Positions 1 through 11,242 of a DNA stretch of 64,000 bases are shown one piece after another (within the stretch, counting starts at the first letter, position 1; every line of letters begins with the position of its first letter). Both the position numbers and the translations under genes were made by a program. A model generated the notes under the pieces. The model did no database searches and was not told the origin of the DNA. It saw only the letters and a list, made by a program, of their open reading frames with translations. The DNA lies in contig DAIDGV010000012.1 of assembly GCA_027452205.1 (NCBI GenBank), positions 141,421 to 205,420 of the forward strand, written 5' to 3'. Source of the stretch: a candidate division FCPU426 bacterium (GTDB taxonomy: Bacteria > Oederibacteriota > Muellerivitia > Muellerivitales > Muellerivitaceae).

Positions 1-29
1 CCTAACTCCGTTCCCGAATTTACGTTAAC

Positions 30-734
30 TTATGAATGCATCAATTGGACGGTGGCGTCCAAAAGTTCCAACAGGCGTTGTTTGACTTCCTGCCATTGGG
101 GTCCGCCTTCCCCGTTCTGCTTGGCTTGCTGCCAGGCCATGACCAATTGGGTCAGGGTATTGTCCCCCTCGGTCATCAAGGCCATCCGCACTGCTTGCCG
201 GCGGTTGTTTTCCTCACTTTGGAAATCCTCCCGCAGTTTCTCGAACATCTGTCCCTGCGCCGACGGGCTGGAATTTTCCCGTTCGATGGCCTCACGGATC
301 TCTTTTTCGACCTTTTGACGGATCGAGGATTCCAGGACCTTCAACAATTCGTTTTGGTCCGAGCCAAGGTTGACCACCGGGGCCGCCACGGAAGCCGGGG
401 CCGCCGGCTGCACCAAATTGATGACCTGGGCCGTTTGCGAGGGAGCCACCGGGGCTGCCGCGGCCCAATCCTCTTCCGAGGCCAACTCGGTCTTAACACC
501 CCGGGTCGTTCCGAAGATCATCGGCAGGAACTCTTGGACCTTATCTTGATAGACCTTCAGGCCCACCTCGATCTCGCGCAGGTCGTCCGGGGTCAGGGCA
601 TAAACGATCAGGTTATATTTCGTGATCTCTTTAACGCGGCCTACTTTGAGATGTTCGTAGAGCTTCGGCTCGCGGACTTGGAGGAGCTTGAGGAACGCTT
701 CCCACTGGTTTTGGAGTTCGATGGAGACGGCCAT
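30..734 (-). CDS. Hypothetical protein with a DnaX-tail-like N-terminal region
   Basis: Function not established. Residues 5-85 (a W-x2-F/L-x2-L helix, an LYEHL segment, a short beta stretch, then FG) look like the C-terminal domain of the DNA polymerase III gamma/tau subunit (DnaX) of Gram-positive bacteria. This is pattern resemblance only. An Ala/Pro/Val-rich linker (about 92-125) follows, then a charged, probably coiled-coil C-terminus. There is no signal peptide or membrane segment. The ATG at 734 is supported by AGGAG five bases upstream, so the gene starts inside the upstream nnr gene and overlaps it by 94 nt in another frame, which suggests translational coupling. Confidence 0.7.
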   Translation of the reverse strand: MAVSIELQNQWEAFLKLLQVREPKLYEHLKVGRVKEITKYNLIVYALTPDDLREIEVGLKVYQDKVQEFLPMIFGTTRGVKTELASEEDWAAAAPVAPSQTAQVINLVQPAAPASVAAPVVNLGSDQNELLKVLESSIRQKVEKEIREAIERENSSPSAQGQMFEKLREDFQSEENNRRQAVRMALMTEGDNTLTQLVMAWQQAKQNGEGGPQWQEVKQRLLELLDATVQLMHS

Positions 735-2296
735 AGGGGCTCCTGATTTTCTCTTACTTTCCGTAAGAGTCGCGGCAACAAAGGTAAAAGATCTCCTGCC
801 AGCGCGCCGTCGGGGCCCAGGTTCTGGCCGACCATCTCTCCCGCCAGACCATGCAAATAGACCGCCGCCGTCGCCGCTTCAAAAGCCGGGAGCCGTTGGG
901 CCAACAACCCGCCGATCATCCCGGAAAGCACATCCCCTGTGCCGCCTGTCGCCAAAGCCCGGCTGCCCGTTGGATTGACCCGGACCTCCCCTTGCGGACT
1001 GGCGACGATCGTGAACCGGCCTTTTAAAATAACGTGCACATTATAGTCTTGGGCTAATTGCTTCGCAACTTTCAGGCGATTCTGTTCGACCGCGGCAATG
1101 GTGGATTTGAGCAGCCAGGCCGCCTCACCCGGATGGGGTGTGATGATGACCGGGGCTTGGGCCGACCGAAATATGTCCATTTGCCCCCCCAACAGGTAGA
1201 GGCCATCGGCGTCGACCACCATAGGCACGGTAAGTTTCGTGACTAGGTCTTTTACAAGCTGTGCGGTATCACGCTGCCGGCCAATGCCGGGGCCCAGAAC
1301 GACCGAATTGACGTTCAGGGCCAAATCCAGGATCCGTCCTGTTGCCCGGGAAGAAAGAAAACCGCCTTCCAGTTCAGGAACCGGAGCGGTCATGGGTTCG
1401 GTCAATTTCACCTCGAGGATCGCGTTCAAGCTTTCAGGGCAAGCCACCGTCACCAGCCCCGCGCCGATGCGTTGGGCTCCGTAAGCGGAAAGTGTCGCGG
1501 CGCCGGTCAACCCCCGGGCCCCCGCCACGATCAAGACCCGCCCCCGGGTGCCTTTGTGGGTGTTCTCGTCATAGACCGGCAAAGCTTTTCGGACCATGTT
1601 CAGGTCCGACAACTCTTGTCGGATGGAAGGCTCGTTCAATAATTTTTCATGAAAACCAATGTTCACGGTCTTTAAAGTTCCCAAATAGGACGAGGCCGCG
1701 GAAGTGTAAAAGCCGATCTTAGGCAGCCCAAAGGTCACGGTCATTTGGGCGGGCAGGACCTCACCCAGGGGCGATCCCGAATCCGCCGAGAGACCCGAGG
1801 GGATATCCACCGCCACCACCGGTTTCTTCGTGGAGCGGACCATCAGGATCAGATCGCGGTAGAGACCATCCACGGGCCGGGAAAGTCCCGTGCCAAAAAG
1901 ACCATCAATGAAAAGATCGCATTCTTCCAGGGCCGTTTGGATAGCCTTGGCCTTTTCCCCGCTATCAAAAAGCAGAACCGGCACTTTCGCGGCTTTTGCC
2001 TTTTGATATTGCTTTTGGGCCTCAGGCGAAAGTTCATCGGCATCCGCGACCAATACAACAACCACACTGATCTTTTTCTTTTTAAAGAGCCGGGCCGTCA
2101 CCAACGCGTCCCCGCCGTTATTGCCTCGGCCACATAGGACCCCGACGGTCTTTTTGGAAAGAGGCCCATAGGTCTCTTCGACCGCTTTCGCCACCGCCGC
2201 GCCGGCTTTTTCCATCAACCCTTCGATGGTCATTCGGTGATCGCTGACCGCCCGCTCATCGATCCTTTTCATGTCCAAAGCCGTGGCCAGTTTCAT
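641..2296 (-). CDS. nnr: Bifunctional NAD(P)H-hydrate epimerase / ADP-dependent dehydratase
   Basis: Repairs hydrated NADH/NADPH. The N-terminal YjeF domain epimerises R- and S-NAD(P)HX, and the C-terminal ribokinase-like domain dehydrates the S form using ADP. Visible signatures: GRGNNGGD at residues 56-63 and VDIPSGL in the epimerase half; KGTRGRVLIVAG, ITPHPGEAAWLL and the ATGGTGDVLSGM loop carrying the catalytic Asp in the dehydratase half. At 551 aa it is slightly longer than the usual ~500-520 because of a Ser/Lys-rich tail (about the last 35 residues) that is encoded over the start of the next gene. acpS, a common neighbour of this family, lies one gene upstream, separated by a glycosyltransferase gene. 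Confidence 0.95.
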   Translation of the reverse strand: MKLATALDMKRIDERAVSDHRMTIEGLMEKAGAAVAKAVEETYGPLSKKTVGVLCGRGNNGGDALVTARLFKKKKISVVVVLVADADELSPEAQKQYQKAKAAKVPVLLFDSGEKAKAIQTALEECDLFIDGLFGTGLSRPVDGLYRDLILMVRSTKKPVVAVDIPSGLSADSGSPLGEVLPAQMTVTFGLPKIGFYTSAASSYLGTLKTVNIGFHEKLLNEPSIRQELSDLNMVRKALPVYDENTHKGTRGRVLIVAGARGLTGAATLSAYGAQRIGAGLVTVACPESLNAILEVKLTEPMTAPVPELEGGFLSSRATGRILDLALNVNSVVLGPGIGRQRDTAQLVKDLVTKLTVPMVVDADGLYLLGGQMDIFRSAQAPVIITPHPGEAAWLLKSTIAAVEQNRLKVAKQLAQDYNVHVILKGRFTIVASPQGEVRVNPTGSRALATGGTGDVLSGMIGGLLAQRLPAFEAATAAVYLHGLAGEMVGQNLGPDGALAGDLLPLLPRLLRKVRENQEPLWPSPSNSKTSGKRSSSSSKSASRSSTNISK

Positions 2297-2305
2297 AAGG
2301 GATCC

Positions 2306-3802
2306 TTATCGACCGATCTGGTAAACGACCGAATTAAAGAACTGCGGCTCGAATCGGTAAGCTGTCGCTTGGGTCCGGTTTTGAAGCCGCATGTCTTGCA
2401 TAAGATCGGTCAAGATAGGGACAATCAGGCTCGAATCCGCGTAAATGGCCTGGGCCCCGAACCGGGTCGCCATGTTCCCGCCCACCGTCCCTAACCGGGC
2501 GGTATAAAAACTGTGAAGGACCACATAATCGCCTTTTTTAGGGGAAAAGGGATGCTGGGAATAATCCAAGAGTTGAACGGACCTACCGGCCCAATACTGG
2601 GTTTTGGGGACCTCGTCCGAATAAATGACCGCTCGCGGTGGCAAGGTTTTTAGGAATTCAGCCGACCTTTTGATATCCCCAAAGGAATCCGAAACATTCC
2701 CGATGACCGCCGCAGAAAACAGGGCCGAATAAAGCAGGACGATCGAAAGAACACCGTTCTTGATGAGGTGATAGCCGACCGATGTCTTTGGATGGCCCAA
2801 ACCTTCGAAGATGGTTTCCAGCTGATACCCGGCCGCCACGATCAGCACCGGCAAGAAAGGCATCATGTGCCGGTCTTGGTAAGTGACCGGAACCAACCGC
2901 GTAAGGAAAAGCACCGCATAAAGCTGAAAATGGATCTTCCAAAAGGACTCTCCCAGCTCATCCTTCCGCTTTAACATCTTGGCCAATCCGAATAAAGCGA
3001 ATAGAAAAACCAGGGGTGTAAAAACGAAAAACGGTTGTGTGCAATAAGCGTAAAAGTGATAGAGAAAATTAGTGATGGGAAAAGTCTCGTCCACCGGCAG
3101 GACTCCCATTCCGACCCCTTCCTGATAGGCCGAAAAAAGCAGAACGATTTTTTCCTTGATCAAGTAGATCGGGCCGCACCAAAGGGCGAGCAAAAGAACT
3201 TTGCGCCACCAAGAACTTTTGCCGCTCAATTGGGTCTCTAACACCAGGATCCACGGCAACAACAGGAACCCTTCGGGGCGAACGCAAGTCGCCAGAACAC
3301 CTGCCACGCAAGCTTCCAACCAAGCCTTAGAGCTCTTTTCCAAATAAGCGGTGGTCAAACGTTCCAGCGACCACCAAAAAAGAAGAAGAAAAGTCGTGTC
3401 CGGCATGACCTTAAGGGACCATTGCCAAAGTAACGGCGAGAAGAGAGCCATCAAACAGGTCATGGCCGTCATTTCCACGCCCATCCATCGACGCGCATAA
3501 CGCCACAAAGGGATCAAGAACAATAACCCGGACAGACAGGAAACGCTTCGCCCCCACAGGATCCCGCCCCAACCCAGCCATTGCCCTATTTGGAGCAGGA
3601 CCGGATAACCCGGCATGATCACGAATCGCGGAGTAACGACAAAGTCTTTGGAGAAATAAGTCAGGGAGAGGATGCCATCCGTGCCCTCGGCGGTGAAAAC
3701 CCCCAATAAAGGAAACCGTGTTAAAAGTGCGATGACCGCGATGAACCAGATCCACTGTTTCTCCGTCAAAACCCGGTTCGCGTGTTTCCATTCAGTAGTC
3801 AT
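2306..3802 (-). CDS. GT-C fold membrane glycosyltransferase (ArnT/PMT-like)
   Basis: A polytopic inner-membrane protein with about ten hydrophobic segments and a short soluble C-terminus. The architecture is that of family 39-type transferases that take a sugar from a polyprenyl-phosphate donor. An acidic residue in the first periplasmic loop (EGTDG) followed by MPGYP matches the usual catalytic loop, and YQDRHMMPFLPVL resembles the conserved segment of ArnT-like enzymes. Its ATG overlaps the acpS stop as ATGA (3799-3802), so the two are probably translated together. Donor and acceptor are unknown. It sits between acpS and nnr, which are often directly adjacent in other bacteria. Confidence 0.8.
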   Translation of the reverse strand: MTTEWKHANRVLTEKQWIWFIAVIALLTRFPLLGVFTAEGTDGILSLTYFSKDFVVTPRFVIMPGYPVLLQIGQWLGWGGILWGRSVSCLSGLLFLIPLWRYARRWMGVEMTAMTCLMALFSPLLWQWSLKVMPDTTFLLLFWWSLERLTTAYLEKSSKAWLEACVAGVLATCVRPEGFLLLPWILVLETQLSGKSSWWRKVLLLALWCGPIYLIKEKIVLLFSAYQEGVGMGVLPVDETFPITNFLYHFYAYCTQPFFVFTPLVFLFALFGLAKMLKRKDELGESFWKIHFQLYAVLFLTRLVPVTYQDRHMMPFLPVLIVAAGYQLETIFEGLGHPKTSVGYHLIKNGVLSIVLLYSALFSAAVIGNVSDSFGDIKRSAEFLKTLPPRAVIYSDEVPKTQYWAGRSVQLLDYSQHPFSPKKGDYVVLHSFYTARLGTVGGNMATRFGAQAIYADSSLIVPILTDLMQDMRLQNRTQATAYRFEPQFFNSVVYQIGR

Positions 3803-4185
3803 GATTTTCCACTTTCAAAGATGACCGTCGCCGTCGCGTCCCTCTTACTATGGGCGATCGTCAGGTGCATTTTCTCGATCTTGCGCTCGACCCGGAGTTT
3901 TTCCATGATCCCATGGAGCTTCAAAGTCGGTTTACCACTGGGTTCTTTGACCACTTCGATATGGGGCCACTTCCAACGCCCACCGAACCCATGGCTCATG
4001 GCTTTGATGACCGCTTCCTTAGCGGCGAAACGTCCGGCCAAGGACGGATAGGGATCGGATTTCTTCAGGCAATACTTGGCTTCGGCAGGGGTAAAAAGAC
4101 GGTCAATGAAGCGCTGCCCATGCTTTAAATGAGCGGCCTTCACCCTTTCGATCTCGATAAGATCCACACCTAAACCCACGATCAT
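3799..4185 (-). CDS. acpS: Holo-[acyl-carrier-protein] synthase
   Basis: Transfers 4'-phosphopantetheine from CoA to apo-ACP, activating fatty acid synthesis in the cytosol. The 128 aa length is normal. Family marks are GVDLIEIERVK at the N-terminus (metal-binding Asp), the LAGRFAAKEAVIKAM helix with the catalytic Glu, and the C-terminal HLTIAHSKRDATATVI strand. The stop overlaps the downstream glycosyltransferase start by four bases. The atp operon terminator lies just upstream, so acpS should be transcribed from its own promoter within about 4186-4250, which I could not pin down. Confidence 0.95.
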   Translation of the reverse strand: MIVGLGVDLIEIERVKAAHLKHGQRFIDRLFTPAEAKYCLKKSDPYPSLAGRFAAKEAVIKAMSHGFGGRWKWPHIEVVKEPSGKPTLKLHGIMEKLRVERKIEKMHLTIAHSKRDATATVIFESGKS

Positions 4186-4251
4186 GAATTGACCTCAACG
4201 TGATTTATACCGTTGTTCATTCTATCCAGGCCCCGGGCCAAAACCAGGTCC

Positions 4252-4287
4252 AAAAACAAAAAAGCCGGGCCCTTCCGGACCCGGCTT
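4252..4287 (-). terminator. Intrinsic terminator of the ATP synthase operon
   Basis: On the minus strand, AAGCCGGG pairs with CCCGGCTT (4262-4269 with 4280-4287) and is followed by a T-rich run (complement of 4252-4263). It begins about 18 nt after the atpC stop, as expected for a rho-independent end of the operon. Confidence 0.9.
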
Positions 4288-4304
4288 GAGAAAAGCTCAA
4301 AAAA

Positions 4305-4724
4305 CTACTTTTTATAGGCTTTGGCCTTCTCGACGGTGCTCAATCGGGCCACGTTGCGGTCCAGCGCGTGCTTTTCCTTCGTCAGGTTCACTCCTTCGGC
4401 CTTTGAAGTCAACTTTTCCTCGGCTTGCTTCTTGGAAAGTTGGGAGCGTTCCACATCGATGGTCTCGGACTTTTCATATTCTTCGGCCAGCACGATCACC
4501 GAAGTGCCATTCACTTCAGCGTAACCACCGGCGATGAAGTAGAACTCTTTCACGCCGTTCTTGGTCACTTCCAAAGTGCCCGGCTTCAAGGTCGAGATGA
4601 GCGGCATATGGCCAGCCAACACGCCGAACTCTCCCGCCCCACCCGGAAGGACCAAGGCGGTCACTTCTTCGGTCAGGGAAGGCCGATCCGGCGCCACTAA
4701 GTTGAGTTGAAAAGTCTTGGACAT
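4305..4724 (-). CDS. atpC: ATP synthase F1 subunit epsilon
   Basis: Central-stalk subunit linking gamma to the c-ring and limiting ATP hydrolysis. The N-terminal beta-sandwich is clear (FQLNLVAPDRP, GEFGVLAGHMPLIS, FYFIAGGYAEV), followed by the helical hairpin with a Lys-rich end. The length, 139 aa, is typical. It is the last gene of the atp operon, 9 nt after atpD and directly before the terminator. Confidence 0.96.
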   Translation of the reverse strand: MSKTFQLNLVAPDRPSLTEEVTALVLPGGAGEFGVLAGHMPLISTLKPGTLEVTKNGVKEFYFIAGGYAEVNGTSVIVLAEEYEKSETIDVERSQLSKKQAEEKLTSKAEGVNLTKEKHALDRNVARLSTVEKAKAYKK

Positions 4725-4733
4725 GACGTTCCT

Positions 4734-6158
<1,425 letters not shown>

Positions 6159-6192
6159 TCAGTTAAAAAATTTTAAGCGGCTCGGTTCTTCC

Positions 6193-7059
6193 CTATTCTA
6201 AAGCTGCGGCCCCGCCGACGATCTCAGCCAATTCCTTGGTGATCATCGCCTGCCGGGCACGGTTAAATTCCAACGTCAATCGTCCGATCATCTCGCTCGC
6301 GTTCTTGCTGGCGGATTCCATCGCGCTGCGTTTGGCGCCCATTTCCGAGGAAAAGCTTTCGAGCAGCACTCGGTGAAGCTGGGTCGCCAAATATTGGGAC
6401 ACCAGAGTGTTCAAGATCGTGTCCAGGTCCGGTTCGAATTCATAGTCGCCGCCCACAAGATTCACCTTATTCTCGGCCGGAGGAAGGTCCTCAAAGCGTA
6501 AAGGCAGTAGGGTATTCAACGAGGCGGTTTGTTGGATGACACTCTTAAACTCGGTAAATAACACCAGGATGTTTTTGAACTTTTCTTGCAAGAACAGGGT
6601 CTCGATCTCGTCACGGATCTCCAAGACCGTGTCATAAGACACGTTCGGGAACACGCCTAGCCACTCCTTGCGGATGGGCACATTGCGGCGGCGGAAAAAG
6701 TCCCGGCCCTTTTTACCGATGGTCAAGAGCACCGTATCCGGATTCTCTTTCATATAGTTATTGGCTTGTCGGATGATGTTCACATTGAAGCTGCCGCACA
6801 AACCACGGTCCGCGGTGATGACGATCAAAGCTGTCTTGCCTTCGTTACGGACCGCCAAGAGCGGATGGACCTCTTCGCCCATTCTCGACGCGAGATTCCT
6901 CATCACGTCCGCCATACGGATCGCATAAGGACGCGCGCCCAAGATGCGTTCCTGGGCTTTCTTTAAACGGGCGGTCGCCACCATTTTCATGGCCTTGGTG
7001 ATCTGCCCTATGTTCTTCACGGTCTTAATCCGTGATTTAATTTCTTTGATCTGTGCCAA
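6193..7059 (-). CDS. atpG: ATP synthase F1 subunit gamma
   Basis: Rotor shaft. The N-terminal signature KEIKSRIKTVKNIGQITKAM and the C-terminal helix EMGAKRSAMESASKNASEMI are the two coiled strands that run through the alpha3beta3 head. ITADRGLCGSFN marks the Rossmann-like foot. At 288 aa it is of usual size, without the cyanobacterial or chloroplast regulatory insert. It lies between atpA and atpD in standard order. Confidence 0.97.
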   Translation of the reverse strand: MAQIKEIKSRIKTVKNIGQITKAMKMVATARLKKAQERILGARPYAIRMADVMRNLASRMGEEVHPLLAVRNEGKTALIVITADRGLCGSFNVNIIRQANNYMKENPDTVLLTIGKKGRDFFRRRNVPIRKEWLGVFPNVSYDTVLEIRDEIETLFLQEKFKNILVLFTEFKSVIQQTASLNTLLPLRFEDLPPAENKVNLVGGDYEFEPDLDTILNTLVSQYLATQLHRVLLESFSSEMGAKRSAMESASKNASEMIGRLTLEFNRARQAMITKELAEIVGGAAALE

Positions 7060-7091
7060 TGGTTAAACCCTTTTATCCGCTAACGCGGGTA

Positions 7092-8597
7092 TCAATAAAA
7101 CGTCTTGGAGAATTCCTCGATGCCTGTCGTCAGCTTGGCCTTGAGATCGTCCGGCAGGTCGCCCTTTTCCTTGATCTCCGTCATCACCTTCGAGTGCTTG
7201 GATTTCAAGAAAGCGACGAGACCCGTTTCGAAGGCCTTCACTTTGTTCACCGGCACGTTGTCGAGGAAACCGCTGTTCGCCGCGAAGATCGCCGCGACCT
7301 GGTCTTCCATCTCGACCGGAGCGTACTGGGATTGTTTCAAGAGTTCGACCAAGCGGGCGCCACGGTTGAGCTGCGCCATGGAAGCTTTATCGAGTTCCGC
7401 GCCGAATTGGGCGAAAGCCGCCAATTCGTTGTACTGGGCCATGTCGAGTTTCAATTTACCGGCGACCTTCTTGGTCGCTTTCGTTTGAGCGTTACCACCG
7501 ACGCGGGAGACCGAGATACCCACGTTGATGGCCGGGCGGATACCCGAGTTGAACAGGTTCGATTCGAGGAAGATCTGACCGTCGGTGATCGAGATCACGT
7601 TCGTCGGGATGTAAGCCGTCACGTCGCCCGCTTGGGTCTCAATGATCGGAAGAGCGGTCAAAGAACCGCCGCCCAACTTGGCGTTGAGCTTACAAGCGCG
7701 TTCCAGCAAACGGGAATGCAGGTAGAAAACGTCGCCCGGGTAAGCTTCACGTCCCGGCGGACGGCGAAGCAAGAGGGACAATTCGCGGTAAGCCACAGCC
7801 TGTTTGGACAAGTCATCATAAACGACCAAAGCGTGACCACCGTTATAGGTGAACTCTTCGGCTACCGCGCAACCCGCGTAGGGGGCGATGTACTGCAGCG
7901 GCGCCGGATCAGCAGCGGTCGCGGAAACGATGATTGTGTACTTCATCGCGTCATGCTCTTCGAGGGTACGGATGATCTGCGCCACGGTCGATTGCTTTTG
8001 GCCGATCGCCACGTACACGCACATCACGTTCTTGCCTTTGAGGTTGAGGATCGCGTCGATAGCGACGGCGGTCTTACCCGTTTGGCGGTCACCAATGATC
8101 AGTTCGCGCTGACCACGGCCGATGGGGATCATGCAGTCGATGGCCTTGATACCCGTGTGCATGGGTTCCTTGACCGGTTGACGGTCGACCACGCCCGGGG
8201 CCTTGAATTCCAACCGGCGGCTGGAAGAAGCGTTCAAAGGACCTTTGCCGTCCAAGGGAACGCCCAGCGGATTGATCACACGGCCCAAGAGTTCTTTGCC
8301 CGTCGGGATCTCGGCGATACGGCCGGTCAAATGCACCGGGTCACCTTCGCGGACCTTTTGGGTTTCGCCCATCAACACCGCGCCGACCGAGTCGGTTTCC
8401 AGGTTGAAGGTGATACCGTAAACATCGTTCGGGAACTTGAGCAATTCGCCGGCCATCGCGTTCTTCAAGCCGTAGATAACGGCCACGCCGTCGCCTACCT
8501 TGAGAACTTCGCCCACTTGGGTCAGGTTCGCATCGGGTTTGAACTCCTCGATGCGGGACTTGATGATCTTGGTTACTTCGTCGGCTTGAATGGCCAT
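7092..8597 (-). CDS. atpA: ATP synthase F1 subunit alpha
   Basis: Non-catalytic nucleotide-binding subunit of F1. The P-loop GDRQTGKT is at residues 169-176, and the family signature [17 protein letters not shown] is present, including the arginine finger Arg in SRVGG. The 501 aa length is normal. An AGGAGATCGAGC-type ribosome site precedes the ATG. The opposite strand carries a long open frame through most of this gene, a side effect of codon bias. Confidence 0.97.
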   Translation of the reverse strand: MAIQADEVTKIIKSRIEEFKPDANLTQVGEVLKVGDGVAVIYGLKNAMAGELLKFPNDVYGITFNLETDSVGAVLMGETQKVREGDPVHLTGRIAEIPTGKELLGRVINPLGVPLDGKGPLNASSSRRLEFKAPGVVDRQPVKEPMHTGIKAIDCMIPIGRGQRELIIGDRQTGKTAVAIDAILNLKGKNVMCVYVAIGQKQSTVAQIIRTLEEHDAMKYTIIVSATAADPAPLQYIAPYAGCAVAEEFTYNGGHALVVYDDLSKQAVAYRELSLLLRRPPGREAYPGDVFYLHSRLLERACKLNAKLGGGSLTALPIIETQAGDVTAYIPTNVISITDGQIFLESNLFNSGIRPAINVGISVSRVGGNAQTKATKKVAGKLKLDMAQYNELAAFAQFGAELDKASMAQLNRGARLVELLKQSQYAPVEMEDQVAAIFAANSGFLDNVPVNKVKAFETGLVAFLKSKHSKVMTEIKEKGDLPDDLKAKLTTGIEEFSKTFY

Positions 8598-8634
8598 GCT
8601 CGATCTCCTAATTGATTAAAGAACTAAAAACCTG

Positions 8635-9180
8635 CTATTCGATCTCAACTTTCAACAACCGTTGTTTCATGCGTTCCAATTGCCCCAGCACGCTACCGTC
8701 CATACGCTGGTCGCCCAGATAGATCATGATGCCGCCGATCAGCCCCGGCTTCACTTCTTCATGTAATTCCACCGAGGTCCCAAACATTTGGGACAACTTG
8801 GCCGTCAAAGCCTCTTTTTGCTGAGCCGAAAGGGGCGTCGCGCTCAAGACCCGGGCGACTGCTTTGCCTTTCATCTCATAACAAAGCCGTTCGAAATGCT
8901 CCGCCACGGCGTTCAGGTACTTGATCCGCTTCTTTAAAATAAGGAGCATCAGGAAGTTCTCCATCGTACCCGAGAGTTTTTCTTTCAACCCCCGGCGCAG
9001 GGCGTCCAGTTTCTCGACCGCCTTCACCCGGGGATGTTCCAGGGTGGTCTTCAAGGATGGATTGGATTCCACGGTCTTTTGGATGGTCTGCATCTCAGTC
9101 GAGATGGCATCCACCGTCTTTTGGTCCTTGGCCACCTGCAGCAGGGCCACGGCGTATTTTTCAGCGATCACTGATTCCAT
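8635..9180 (-). CDS. atpH: ATP synthase F1 subunit delta
   Basis: Peripheral-stalk cap holding F1 to subunit b. Typical features are the N-terminal AEKYAVALLQVAKDQ helix, LLILKKRIKYLNAVAEHFERL in the middle, and the C-terminal EEVKPGLIGGIMIYLGDQRMDGSVLGQLERMKQRL segment. TTG at 9192, ATG at 9183 and ATG at 9180 are all in frame. The GGAG at about 9187-9190 sits six bases before the ATG at 9180, so that start is preferred. Size about 181 aa. Confidence 0.94.
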   Translation of the reverse strand: MESVIAEKYAVALLQVAKDQKTVDAISTEMQTIQKTVESNPSLKTTLEHPRVKAVEKLDALRRGLKEKLSGTMENFLMLLILKKRIKYLNAVAEHFERLCYEMKGKAVARVLSATPLSAQQKEALTAKLSQMFGTSVELHEEVKPGLIGGIMIYLGDQRMDGSVLGQLERMKQRLLKVEIE

Positions 9181-9222
9181 CATTAGCTCCAATACTTCGA
9201 CCCGGGTTCACCCCAGGAACAT

Positions 9223-9711
9223 TTAGTTCTTACGAACGCTCAGCTCTTTCACGCTCTCGTCGATCAACTTGGACTGCGCCTTCGCGTCCACAGAGGAGCG
9301 GATGATCTTCTCGGCGATGGTCACAGCCAAGGCCCCTACTTGCTTTTGGAGGTCTTGAGTCACTTGTTGACGTTCGCTTTCAATGGCTTTGCGGGCGTCG
9401 GCTAGGATCAATTCGGACTCTTTGCGGGCTGCTTGGATGGCCTCATCCCGGCTCTTGGTGGCTTCTTGGCGGGTCCGTTGCAAGATATCGGCAGTGTTCT
9501 GTTCCAGTTCTTTTACTTTTGTTTCGAACCCAATCTTCAGGTTTTCGGCCTCTTTTTGGCGTTGGTCAGCGGTCTTCAGTTGGTCCTCAATGCGTTTTTG
9601 ACGGTCTTTCATCCAACCGGTCAAATAAGGGAGAAAAATTTTGGACGAAAGCCACATGCCTACCAAAAAGGTGGCAGCTTGTAAGGTAAAGAGCGTTACG
9701 TTGAATTCCAT
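9223..9711 (-). CDS. atpF: ATP synthase Fo subunit b
   Basis: Peripheral stalk. One N-terminal membrane helix (about residues 5-25) is followed by a long charged coiled coil (DRQKRIEDQLKTADQRQKEAEN onward) to the C-terminus. There is only one b-type gene, so a b2 homodimer is expected. It is 162 aa, as usual. It lies between the c and delta subunit genes. Confidence 0.95.
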   Translation of the reverse strand: MEFNVTLFTLQAATFLVGMWLSSKIFLPYLTGWMKDRQKRIEDQLKTADQRQKEAENLKIGFETKVKELEQNTADILQRTRQEATKSRDEAIQAARKESELILADARKAIESERQQVTQDLQKQVGALAVTIAEKIIRSSVDAKAQSKLIDESVKELSVRKN

Positions 9712-9775
9712 GACTATCCTTCTTCAAAAAGTAGTCCTGGGGAAGTTACCTCCCCCAGGAACCATTTCACAACGA

Positions 9776-10159
<384 letters not shown>

Positions 10160-10207
10160 TTATTATTAGTATCTCCGGTGGTCAGCGGGGGCTGGCCGGA
10201 GAACCCT

Positions 10208-11065
10208 CTAAATGAGGGTACTGCGCTCTTCATCGACCATTACGACATGGCCCTGCTCGTCGTGCTCCTCATGCTCGTGGGACTGCACCGCCCCACCGAT
10301 ATAAACCATGGCCAAAAGCATGAATACGAAAGCTTGCACGAAACAAACGAAGACACCGAGAATAACGATCATCACCCGCAAGACGAAGGGGAAAGCGGCG
10401 ACCGGCTTCATCGCCGGGGTCATTCCCCAAAAAACCGTAATAAGGAGGACCAATACCGCCAAGAGCTTTTCCTTGGCCATCATGTTTCCGAACAAACGAA
10501 GGGTCAGGGAGACCGGCTTCACCAGTTCGCCGATGATGTGGATGATGGGCATGAGGATGAGAAGGACCCCTTGGATGACCATCATCAAGAGATTCAAGAT
10601 GAAGTTCGGCCCGTTGGTCGGCAAGGACGGCGGCAGGAAGTGCTCGAAATATTTCAGGCCTTTCTCTTTGATCCCCCAGTAATGGGTGGAAAGGAAAACG
10701 ATCAGGGCCATTCCCAGGTTCACATCGACCCGGCTGGTCGGCGAGACCAAGCCCGGAACGAGACCCAACAGATCCGCGAAGAAGATGAACATGAAGAGAG
10801 TGAAGAATAAGGGAAAGAAGAACTCGGCATGCTTGCCGACGAGGGGTTCAGCCATGCCTTGGACGAAATCGATGACCAATTCGACGAAGTTTTGAACGCC
10901 CGTCGGCACCAGTTGTTTCTTCCTCTTGGCGATGCTCATCAAGAGGAACACAATGGCGAAAGCCACCAAGCTCATCGTGTAAGGGTTGATCCAATTTTCG
11001 AAGCCCATCGAACGGAACAGTTCGGTTTTAAGGACGAGAGGGCTTTCAGCTTGTTCCATGTTCAT
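10208..11065 (-). CDS. atpB: ATP synthase Fo subunit a
   Basis: Stator subunit with the ion half-channels. The essential arginine is in KPVSLTLRLFGNMMAKE. The conserved N-terminal NWINPYTMSLVAF and C-terminal FVQAFVFMLLAMVYIGG helices are also visible. The ATG at 11065 (MNMEQAESP) is preferred, with GAAAGG about ten bases upstream. The frame stays open to 11137, but that extension does not look like family sequence. A His/Glu-rich tail (HEHEEHDEQGH) ends the protein. It is the first gene of the operon; the promoter is at 11158-11186. Confidence 0.95.
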   Translation of the reverse strand: MNMEQAESPLVLKTELFRSMGFENWINPYTMSLVAFAIVFLLMSIAKRKKQLVPTGVQNFVELVIDFVQGMAEPLVGKHAEFFFPLFFTLFMFIFFADLLGLVPGLVSPTSRVDVNLGMALIVFLSTHYWGIKEKGLKYFEHFLPPSLPTNGPNFILNLLMMVIQGVLLILMPIIHIIGELVKPVSLTLRLFGNMMAKEKLLAVLVLLITVFWGMTPAMKPVAAFPFVLRVMIVILGVFVCFVQAFVFMLLAMVYIGGAVQSHEHEEHDEQGHVVMVDEERSTLI

Positions 11066-11157
11066 GCGGCAAAGACCTTTCAAAAGACCGTTGGTAGGGC
11101 GTGAAAAAGTGTCGTCGGAAGCGAAAAAACGGGACAAAAGCCCCTAGAGCGGGCGCT

Positions 11158-11186
11158 AGTGTAATGGTGGACCTAGGAATGGTCAA
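11158..11186 (-). promoter_or_regulatory. Sigma-70 type promoter of the ATP synthase operon
   Basis: On the minus strand TTGACC (11181-11186) and TACACT (11158-11163) are separated by exactly 17 bases. Transcription would start about 85 nt before the atpB ATG. No other promoter of this quality is seen between atpI and atpB. Confidence 0.75.
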
Positions 11187-11242
11187 CCCTTGGGAACTGG
11201 AGTATATAGTTTTTTCTGGCGGGAACCACCGGAGCAAATCTC

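Noticed and set aside
7053..8615. 520-codon open frame opposite atpA
   Set aside because: Antisense shadow of a highly expressed GC-rich gene; the translated product is not protein-like.
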